Notes under the pieces: generated by a model
Seen by the model: the letters and a program-made list of their open reading frames with translations, nothing else
Database searches by the model: none
Told to the model about the DNA's origin: nothing
DNA from: an uncultured Gammaproteobacteria bacterium
Lineage (GTDB): Bacteria > Pseudomonadota > Gammaproteobacteria > PS1 > Pseudothioglobaceae
NCBI GenBank assembly: GCA_913020715.1
Contig: CAJVZH010000005.1
Coordinates: 24,305 to 88,304, forward strand
DNA length: 64,000 nt
Reading direction: 5' to 3'
Program-made: the position numbers and the translations under genes
Shown: in pieces, positions 56,852-64,000 of the stretch
Layout: every line of letters begins with the position of its first letter
Position numbering within the stretch: position 1 is the first letter of the stretch

Positions 56852-57039
56852 GCTATCTCTAACTCCATCAATTCATTGTCCATTTGCCAAGATGCTCTTG
56901 GTTTCTTTACAGCTGTAATTAACAAGCCATCGCCGAGCACGACAAAATCCAACTCCTTGCCTGCCAAGCTTGCAAGCTCAACAATGGGTTTGGGAATGCG
57001 GATTCCTTGCGAGTTACCAATTTTGATGATTTGAGCCAT
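56839..57039 (-). CDS. MazE/AbrB-type antitoxin
   Basis: 66 aa; IIKIGNSQGIRIPKPIVELASLAGKELDFVV SpoVT-AbrB fold; overlaps the toxin start. Confidence 0.88.
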   Translation of the reverse strand: MAQIIKIGNSQGIRIPKPIVELASLAGKELDFVVLGDGLLITAVKKPRASWQMDNELMELEIAWKW

Positions 57040-57084
57040 TAATTGTAATTATATTGTAATTACATATTAAAAGCAAATCGACTC

Positions 57085-57699
57085 TTAACGGAGAAGTTCA
57101 ACACTACCAGCACCAAGTCGCGCAACAACAGCATGCTCACCAGAAAGATCAATCACAGTTGTTGGCTCGGGTGGACAGTGCCCTGCATCAACAACAATCT
57201 CAACAGCATTACCAACACTGTCCTCAACATCCCAGGCATTGTAAAATTCGGCGTCTCCTAGAATCAGCGAAACACTCATTAGTGGCTCATCCAACCCATC
57301 CAAAATTGCTTGCACTACTCTGTGGTGCGATATTCTCAAACCAATCGTTTTTCTTTTGGTATGCAACAATCGATTAGGCACACCTCTTGTGCCTTCCAAA
57401 ATAAAAGTGTAAGCACCGGGCAGTATTTTCTTCATCAGGCGAAACGAAGCGTTATCCAGCTTTGCGTATTCACCAACATGGGATAAGTCACGCATCATCA
57501 AAGTAAAGTGATGGTGTTTATCCAATTCTCTAATTTGCCTAATTTTTTCTAGGCCATTCTTGTTTCCCAGTGTGCAACCCAAGGCATATCCTGAATCCGT
57601 TGGATAGGCAATGACGCCACCAGAATTGAGCGCCTCGATCACTTGTTTGACGTAGCGATCTTGTGGATTTTCCGGGTGAATACTGATTAATATCGACAT
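57085..57699 (-). CDS. L-threonylcarbamoyladenylate synthase-type protein (Sua5/YciO/YrdC family)
   Basis: IAYPTDSGYALGCTLGNKNGLEKIRQIRELDK; YTFILEGTRGVPNRL. Confidence 0.88.
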   Translation of the reverse strand: MSILISIHPENPQDRYVKQVIEALNSGGVIAYPTDSGYALGCTLGNKNGLEKIRQIRELDKHHHFTLMMRDLSHVGEYAKLDNASFRLMKKILPGAYTFILEGTRGVPNRLLHTKRKTIGLRISHHRVVQAILDGLDEPLMSVSLILGDAEFYNAWDVEDSVGNAVEIVVDAGHCPPEPTTVIDLSGEHAVVARLGAGSVELLR

Positions 57700-58523
57700 G
57701 TAAAATGTTTCCAAATTTCATTACTGGATTCAGGCAAGTCAGCAAGTCGACCCATCCGAATTCTTTGGTTGGGCCATCCGTGGTAGTCAGAGCCGCATGA
57801 GGATAACAAATTAAATTCGCTTGCCCATTGCTCACTCCAACTAATCTCATCAGCAGTACTGGTTGCTGTGATTACCTCCATAGCGTCGCCGCCAGCCTCT
57901 TTAAAATCTAGCAGCATTTTCTTGATTTTTGTATTTGTCATGCGGTAGCGGAAAGGGTGCGCCAGAACCGCCCTACCGCCCGCAGCGTGTATCCAGCCAA
58001 TGACCTCATCAAATTCCTTCCACTCGACTCGAGTGCCACCAGGTTTTTTGCCGACAAGAAAACGCCTAAAAACGGATTTCATATCCTTACAATAACCCTC
58101 TTGAATGAGCATTTGCGCAAAATGCGTACGCGTTAACATCGATGTTTTACTGAGTGCTTGTGTTTTTTCCATAGCATCTGCAATGCCTGCGCGTCTCAAG
58201 CCAAGCGCAATACGTTCAGCCCGCTCAGCCCTCTGTTCTTGATTGTGTCGCAATCCTGCTTGCAGCTCTTCACATTCCGTGTCAAGGTCAAGACCAACAA
58301 TATGAATGGTCATATTACGCCAAAAAGCCGATATTTCCACGCCGGTAACCAAGTTCACTGGTAATTCGGCTGCTGCCTCTATAGCCTCATCCAAGCCATC
58401 CGTTGTATCATGATCTGTCAATGCAAACAAATCACAACCCGACTCATTGGCAAGCGCAACCACTGCGCTCGGCGACAACACGCCATCGGAGTAGTAAGAA
58501 TGATTGTGTAGGTCGGCTTTCAT
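57687..58523 (-). CDS. PHP domain phosphoesterase (RNase AM/YciV/TrpH-like)
   Basis: KADLHNHSYYSDG; FALTDHDTTDGLDEA; GVEISAFW; CGSDYHG. Confidence 0.88.
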   Translation of the reverse strand: MKADLHNHSYYSDGVLSPSAVVALANESGCDLFALTDHDTTDGLDEAIEAAAELPVNLVTGVEISAFWRNMTIHIVGLDLDTECEELQAGLRHNQEQRAERAERIALGLRRAGIADAMEKTQALSKTSMLTRTHFAQMLIQEGYCKDMKSVFRRFLVGKKPGGTRVEWKEFDEVIGWIHAAGGRAVLAHPFRYRMTNTKIKKMLLDFKEAGGDAMEVITATSTADEISWSEQWASEFNLLSSCGSDYHGWPNQRIRMGRLADLPESSNEIWKHFTCRY

Positions 58524-58619
58524 TGACTAAGGATTATAGTCTAAAACGTCGCTTTACTCCGCTTGCTAAAACATAACAACAAGGGTCAATATGGATTTAA
58601 ATACTTTATAATAGCCTGC

Positions 58620-59093
58620 ATGAAAAATTGGTACATGATTCAATCCAAACCTAAACAAGAGGCAATTGCCGAGCAAAATTTGCTCAATCAAGACTATACA
58701 GTTTTCCACCCAAAAGCGATTATTAACAATAAAACTGTATCACTTTTTCCTCGTTATTTGTTTGTTCAATTGGACGACAAATCCCAAAGCTGGACACCCA
58801 TTCATTCCACTAGAGGTGTGTCTAATTTTGTCAGGTTCGGACTGCAATTTGCCAAAGTACAAGATGACGTTATCCACTGTATTAAAGGTCGTCATAGCCA
58901 AACCGTTGACAAAGTGATTGAACTTAGTAACTTTAAATCTGGCGACAAAGTACAAATAACGGAGGGTGCATTCGAAGGTTGCGAAGCTATTTTCAATAGC
59001 TATAACTCCGATGAGCGCATATGTTTATTGATGAGTTTGATTGGCAAGCAACATGAGCTAGTCTTATCAACAAAATCTGTGGTTGCTGTTTAA
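58620..59093 (+). CDS. rfaH: RfaH-like NusG-family transcription antiterminator
   Basis: start MKNWYMIQSKPKQEAIAEQNLLNQDYTVFHPK; FPRYLFVQLD; STRGVSNFVRFG. Confidence 0.85.
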   Translation: MKNWYMIQSKPKQEAIAEQNLLNQDYTVFHPKAIINNKTVSLFPRYLFVQLDDKSQSWTPIHSTRGVSNFVRFGLQFAKVQDDVIHCIKGRHSQTVDKVIELSNFKSGDKVQITEGAFEGCEAIFNSYNSDERICLLMSLIGKQHELVLSTKSVVAV

Positions 59094-59190
59094 TGTCAGC
59101 AAATCATTGTCTTTTTATAATGAATGTTCTGTTTCGATCGAACGCAATTGTTCATTATAATCTTCATTTCAAACCTTTTTAAAGCGCCCT

Positions 59191-61038
59191 ATGTGTGGAA
59201 TCGTTGGCGGAGTTGCCAGTCAAGATGTTAGCTCAATATTATTAGACGGCTTAAAGCGCCTGGAGTATCGTGGCTACGATTCGTCTGGCATGGTGGTTCT
59301 TGCTGAAGATAATTCGCTTAATCGTGCAAGAGCCGTTGGCAAGGTAGAGAGCCTTGAAGAAAACCTTAAAACACGAAAGCATAAAATACAAGGCAATATT
59401 GGTATTGCTCACACTCGTTGGGCTACACACGGTGAGCCTTCTAGCAGAAATGCTCACCCACACATTTGCAACCATAGCGTCAGTGTCGTACACAACGGCA
59501 TTATTGAAAATTACCTAGACCTTAAAACTTCACAAAAAGAGCAAGGCTATAAATTCACCTCAGACACAGATACCGAAGTCATCGCTCATGCCATTCACCT
59601 GGCCATGCGGAGTAGTGAAACGTTGCTAGAGTCCGTGCAGAAAACAGTCGGGACGCTCGATGGCGCTTACGGCCTAGGTGTTGTCTCACCCAAATACCCA
59701 GACACACTGATTGCCACTCGCAAAGGCTCCCCTTTAGTGATTGGCATTGGCAAAAAAGGTAATTATATTGCCTCGGATCAAATGGCGCTACTGCCAGTAA
59801 CCAAAGATTTTATCTTTCTTGAAGAAGGGGATATTGCCGAACTCACCTTAGGCAAAGTCACCATTTATGATGCCGCAGGAGATTTGGTTGAACGCCCTGT
59901 CAAAACCTCGAAGCTAAAAAAAGGTCAAGTCGATCTTGGTGATTATCAGCATTTTATGCAAAAAGAGATCTTTGAGCAGCCGCAATCGATTAGGGACACG
60001 CTCGAGTCTCGCATTGGTGAAGAAAAAGTATTGTTTTCTGCTTTTGGCCCTAAAGCGCAAAAAATCTTTAAGAAAATAAAGCAAGTGCAAATCATTGCCT
60101 GTGGCACCAGCTACAATGCTGGCCTTGTTGCAAAATATTGGTTTGAGGATATTGCAAGAATTCGCTGCAATATTGAAGTGGCCAGTGAATATCGCTATCG
60201 CCACCCAATTCTATTGGACGGCACACTTTTCGTTACCATTTCACAAAGCGGCGAAACCGCAGACACGCTTGAAGCACTGAAAACAGCCAGGAAAATCAAT
60301 AAAAAAATCAACACACTTTGCATTTGCAACTCAGCAGAATCCAGCATCACCAGAGAATCAGAACTCACCTTTCTCACTCATGCAGGCCCTGAGATTGGTG
60401 TTGCCAGCACCAAAGCATTTACCACGCAGCTGGTTGCACTTGCATTGCTTGTCACCTCTATGGGTGTCATTCAAAAAACGATAAATAAAAAACAAGAAAA
60501 AGCTATTGTCGAGGGCTTAAAACGCCTTCCCGGCCTAGTCAACAAGGCGTTAAAACAAGAAGATCAAATAATTGAATTAGCAAAACGTTTTAAAGACAAA
60601 ACCAGTGCTTTATTTATAGGTCGGGGCACGATGCACGCCATTGCGATGGAAGGTGCACTTAAGCTAAAAGAGATCAGTTATATCCATGCCGAGTCCTACC
60701 CAGCAGGTGAGTTAAAACACGGGCCGATTGCGCTTATCGATGAAAGCATCCCAGTGATTGCTATTGCACCGAATGACGAGTTACTCGGCAAACTAAAATC
60801 CAACCTCCAGGAGATAAAATCCAGAGGCTCACAAATGATTGTTTTTGAAGATGAGGACTCACATATTAAGTCGATGAAAGCAATGGACGTAATACCCGTC
60901 ACTTCCAACCTTGGCCGAATTACAGCACCAATTATCTTTACAATACCCTTGCAACTCCTGAGCTATCATGTCGCTTTGGTCAAAGGAACTGATGTCGACA
61001 AACCACGCAATTTAGCTAAATCCGTTACGGTAGAATAA
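59191..61038 (+). CDS. glmS: glutamine-fructose-6-phosphate transaminase (isomerizing)
   Basis: MCGIVGGVASQDV Cys nucleophile; RLEYRGYDSSGM; HTRWATHGEPS; SIS domains; DKPRNLAKSVTVE C-terminus. Confidence 0.97.
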   Translation: MCGIVGGVASQDVSSILLDGLKRLEYRGYDSSGMVVLAEDNSLNRARAVGKVESLEENLKTRKHKIQGNIGIAHTRWATHGEPSSRNAHPHICNHSVSVVHNGIIENYLDLKTSQKEQGYKFTSDTDTEVIAHAIHLAMRSSETLLESVQKTVGTLDGAYGLGVVSPKYPDTLIATRKGSPLVIGIGKKGNYIASDQMALLPVTKDFIFLEEGDIAELTLGKVTIYDAAGDLVERPVKTSKLKKGQVDLGDYQHFMQKEIFEQPQSIRDTLESRIGEEKVLFSAFGPKAQKIFKKIKQVQIIACGTSYNAGLVAKYWFEDIARIRCNIEVASEYRYRHPILLDGTLFVTISQSGETADTLEALKTARKINKKINTLCICNSAESSITRESELTFLTHAGPEIGVASTKAFTTQLVALALLVTSMGVIQKTINKKQEKAIVEGLKRLPGLVNKALKQEDQIIELAKRFKDKTSALFIGRGTMHAIAMEGALKLKEISYIHAESYPAGELKHGPIALIDESIPVIAIAPNDELLGKLKSNLQEIKSRGSQMIVFEDEDSHIKSMKAMDVIPVTSNLGRITAPIIFTIPLQLLSYHVALVKGTDVDKPRNLAKSVTVE

Positions 61039-61042
61039 ACGT

Positions 61043-61300
61043 ATGGGTTTAAATTCAGACATTAGTGAAGTTATCACACAGTTAGACAAGATTATTACTT
61101 CAGCAGAAGACAGATGGTTAAACATATCTGACTACAATCTCAAGAGTAAAGATCGCAAAAATATGAAATCAGTGTATGGCTTAATTCATAACATTCTTCA
61201 TCATAGTGATGATGGTCAAAGAATTATTGATCGCACTCATAAAGATAACCTAGATTTTCTTTATAGAAAATGCGCTGATCATGTAAAAAACCTCGGGTAA
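61043..61300 (+). CDS. hypothetical protein
   Basis: 85 aa ORF immediately downstream of glmS. Confidence 0.45.
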   Translation: MGLNSDISEVITQLDKIITSAEDRWLNISDYNLKSKDRKNMKSVYGLIHNILHHSDDGQRIIDRTHKDNLDFLYRKCADHVKNLG

Positions 61301-61510
61301 AGCCAACTACACCAATAATCAATCCGTTACATGGAGTTGTGCAAACCATCGCCCCGACTTCCATTTATTGTTTCTTTAAGAATTTATTTCAAATTGATCC
61401 ACATAATATAGACCAAAGTGATACAATAAAAACACCTATTGCAAATTTCTCTCTCCTTTTTAAGAGTTACCCAACTCGAATTTGTCAATGTTCTCAACAT
61501 ACAATAGGTC

Positions 61511-61540
61511 AAAAGACGCCGAAAGGCGTCTTTTTTATTG
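61511..61540 (+). terminator. intrinsic terminator
   Basis: aaaagacgcc-gaaa-ggcgtctttt with T run. Confidence 0.9.
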
Positions 61541-61598
61541 GCATTGCAGCACCTAATCTAGACCGGCGGTATGAACGATTGCTATAAAATCAAAGCCA

Positions 61599-62636
61599 AT
61601 GAAAATTGTTAACTTTATTTCAGGAAAAGACTTGGGGGGGCCGAAGCAATCCTTTGTCCTGTATTCAGAAGCCTTATCGAGCCTTGGGCACGAAGTACAC
61701 TCAGTGGTGCGCAAGGGTGCATCGGTAAAACCGATGATTGAGTCACTCAACTTGCCTGTTTATGAAATTGACTACTCAAGAGCAACCCAACTCTTTGCTA
61801 AGAGCGGCGTTATTAAGAAACTCAAAATCCAGCTCAATGCCATTCAGCCGAACTTAATTTTTTGCCACAAACAATCAGATTTAGAACTGGTGCGCAATGC
61901 AATTGGCGATAAAACTAAAATTATTGGCGTTATCCATTGGTTCAGCAATAAGCACATTGAGCACGCCGACGAACTGATTGCAGTCTCGAGCAAAGTCAAA
62001 GAATTCTTAATAGAAGAAGGCTTTACAAAACCTATTCATGTTGTTCCCAATATGGTGAAAATCACCTCAGAAGCCACTTATCGTGACTTACCTGAAGTGC
62101 CTCTTATCGGCGCGATGGGACTTTTCCGGCGCAAAAAGGGCTTTCACACTTTAATCGAGTCCTTGGTAATTCTCAAACAAAATGGCACGCCATTCAAAGC
62201 AATTATTGCCGGCAAGGGGCAGCTCAAACCATACCTGCACTATCTCCGCTGGAGGCTTAACCTAAAGAGTGAGCTGACGATCAGAGGCTGGGTGTCGAAC
62301 GCAGAACGAGATGCTTTTGTTGACTCTATTGATATATTTGTTCTACCATCAAGAATCGAAACGTTTGGCATGGTGGTGATTGAAGCAATGGTAAGAATAA
62401 AACGTGTTATTGCAACAAAGTGCGGCGGCCCTGAGGGAATTATCACTCACAACGAAACAGGCTATTTGGTGAAAAAAGAAGACCCCACTGCTCTTGCGAA
62501 TCAAATCATAGAGGTGACTACTAATTCAACACCTTCTAATTCGATAGCAATTAGTGCTCAAAAGCATGTTCAATCGAAATATTTAACAACAGCTGTAGCT
62601 GAGCAAATCAAAACAATATTACACAACCAAGCCTAA
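61599..62636 (+). CDS. glycosyltransferase family 4 protein
   Basis: 345 aa; DLGGPKQSF; ELIAVSSKVKEFL; ERDAFVDSIDIFVLPSRIETFGMVVIEAM. Confidence 0.9.
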   Translation: MKIVNFISGKDLGGPKQSFVLYSEALSSLGHEVHSVVRKGASVKPMIESLNLPVYEIDYSRATQLFAKSGVIKKLKIQLNAIQPNLIFCHKQSDLELVRNAIGDKTKIIGVIHWFSNKHIEHADELIAVSSKVKEFLIEEGFTKPIHVVPNMVKITSEATYRDLPEVPLIGAMGLFRRKKGFHTLIESLVILKQNGTPFKAIIAGKGQLKPYLHYLRWRLNLKSELTIRGWVSNAERDAFVDSIDIFVLPSRIETFGMVVIEAMVRIKRVIATKCGGPEGIITHNETGYLVKKEDPTALANQIIEVTTNSTPSNSIAISAQKHVQSKYLTTAVAEQIKTILHNQA

Positions 62637-62703
62637 TAATCTTAAACCATCTTAAAAACTATTTATTGTCAAAAATAAATAACAAGTCGCCAACTATTCT
62701 TAT

Positions 62704-63396
62704 TTATCGACCAAACCTTCGAGCTCTGCCTTCGAAAGATTGAAGTGCCTCTTCAAGGCATCTCTCGTCAAAATCTGGCCAAAAAGTATCTGTAAAATAT
62801 AGCTCACTATAGGCCAGCTGCCACAATAAGAAATTACTGATTCTCTGCTCACCACTTGTTCGAATCAATAAATCCACGGGGCTGCCGCTCAAACATAAGT
62901 GTTGTGCAATAAGCGACTCATCAATTGCACTTGTTCTAACGCCGCCACTTTTGTTCAATTCAGCTATTTTTCTAACGGCCTGCGTAATATCCCATTTACC
63001 ACCATAGTTGGCAGCAATAACCAGTTTTAAGCCTGTATTGCTTGATAATAATTTCTCTGCTGACGCAACCCCTTCTTGCAATTGCTTACCAAACATTGAC
63101 ATGTCGCCAATAACTTCTAGACAAACATTGGCCTTATTTAGTTTATTGACTTCCAACTTTAATGTGGCCAAAAACAGCTTTAGCAGCCACTTTACTTCTT
63201 CTTTGGGCCGACCTTTGTTCTCAGAACTTAGCGCAAACAATGTCAGCCTCTCAACACCAATATCACCGCAATATTTAACTACCTTGCGAACAGCATTAAC
63301 ACCTTGATGATGACCTTTGACCCTGGGAAGCCCCCTAGACTCTGCCCATCTTCCATTGCCATCCATAATAATGGCTAAGTGTTGAGGTGAATTCAA
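62704..63396 (-). CDS. uppS: isoprenyl transferase (undecaprenyl diphosphate synthase)
   Basis: LAIIMDGNGRWAESRGLPRVKGHHQGV; LFALSSENKGRPKEEV; DLLIRTSGEQRISNFLLWQLAYSELYF. Confidence 0.95.
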   Translation of the reverse strand: MNSPQHLAIIMDGNGRWAESRGLPRVKGHHQGVNAVRKVVKYCGDIGVERLTLFALSSENKGRPKEEVKWLLKLFLATLKLEVNKLNKANVCLEVIGDMSMFGKQLQEGVASAEKLLSSNTGLKLVIAANYGGKWDITQAVRKIAELNKSGGVRTSAIDESLIAQHLCLSGSPVDLLIRTSGEQRISNFLLWQLAYSELYFTDTFWPDFDERCLEEALQSFEGRARRFGR

Positions 63397-63489
63397 AAGA
63401 AAGTTCCATGATGAGCGTTGGCTGAATTATAGCTCAAAACTAACCTACAATTTATTTATCTTCTAATGAGTAGTTAAAACCGGGTCATT

Positions 63490-64000
63490 TCAAGAATTTC
63501 TCGAAGAAGCATTTTTGACCAAAAACTCCTTAAAAAAAGCACCAAATACACCGATCATCAATGATAGAATCATTGACAAAACAAGGATTAAACTCCTCTT
63601 TGGCCCCACCTTATCCTTAATGTGAGCTACAGTTGGTGGTATTAGCTGATTAATGACATAATATTCACTCGCATTTGACAGCACTCTTTTTTGCACCAAA
63701 GAAGACAACAAATTTGCTATCTGCATTTTTAATTCCACATCTTGGGTCATTGCCAATTCTTGTTTATAAAACTTAATTTTGTTGGATATTTCCTCAACTT
63801 CTCTTGTTTTTAAATAATCTGTTAATTCTATTAAATAAATATCAACAAGTTCTTTAGCTAAAGATCGATCATTGGTCGTGGCACTCAACGTCAACGCCCC
63901 AGTTTTCGTATCCGATGCAAGCGAAAGAACCCCTTGGAGCTGCTCGTAAGCATCGTATAGCTGCTCATCCACGCTATCGTGCTCAACCTCTCCACCTCTA
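63490..64000 (-). CDS. Wzz-family chain length determinant/LPS biosynthesis protein (partial, runs off the window)
   Basis: C-terminal region with LSATTNDRSLAKELVDIYLIEL and terminal TM helix; frame still open at the window edge. Confidence 0.7.
   Translation of the reverse strand, partial: RGGEVEHDSVDEQLYDAYEQLQGVLSLASDTKTGALTLSATTNDRSLAKELVDIYLIELTDYLKTREVEEISNKIKFYKQELAMTQDVELKMQIANLLSSLVQKRVLSNASEYYVINQLIPPTVAHIKDKVGPKRSLILVLSMILSLMIGVFGAFFKEFLVKNASSRNS

Noticed and set aside
61563-61575. ggcggtatgaacg upstream of the GT4 gene as an RfaH ops element
   Set aside because: Only partly matches the ops core GGCGGTAGnnT (T instead of the key G, no following match); a single loose hit is not enough support
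61339-61587. 82 aa ORF between glmS region and the GT4 gene
   Set aside because: Spans a strong terminator hairpin, so unlikely to be a real CDS

Overview
This 64 kb window looks like an ordinary gammaproteobacterial chromosome segment: AT-rich, densely coding, mostly housekeeping genes. The dsrC-dsrM-dsrK-like block suggests a sulfur-oxidiser-type lineage, possibly Thioglobaceae/SUP05-like (inference only). Recognisable blocks are dapB, trpC, thiG, bioF-bioH, purE-purK, folD, lpxK-lolC/D, oadGAB, infA with tRNA-Leu, metR/metF, hemD, tsaE-amiC, gltD-dsrC-dsrM-dsrK, a complete phenylalanine/tyrosine degradation cluster (phhA-hppD-hmgA-fahA-maiA) with a divergent Lrp-type regulator, rplS-xerD, greA-carB-mlaA-carA, prmA, alaS, a MazEF-like toxin-antitoxin pair, rfaH, glmS, and the edge of a surface-polysaccharide region (GT4 glycosyltransferase, uppS, wzz-like). 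I found no CRISPR array, IS element, prophage or clearly new multigene system. The observations most worth a second look are: (1) kdsA (truncated) and kdsB (in-frame amber plus frameshift) are both broken 12 kb apart, suggesting loss of Kdo synthesis while lpxK stays intact; (2) a perfect 20-bp stem / 4-nt loop hairpin directly after the dsrC stop codon, inside a reduced dsr locus lacking dsrAB nearby; (3) a duplicated tRNA-Ser 3' end flanking a GC-rich ~150 bp element; (4) mlaA inserted between carA and carB; (5) a G7 tract in the 5' end of a glycosyltransferase gene; (6) a small apparently frameshifted gene missed by the ORF track.
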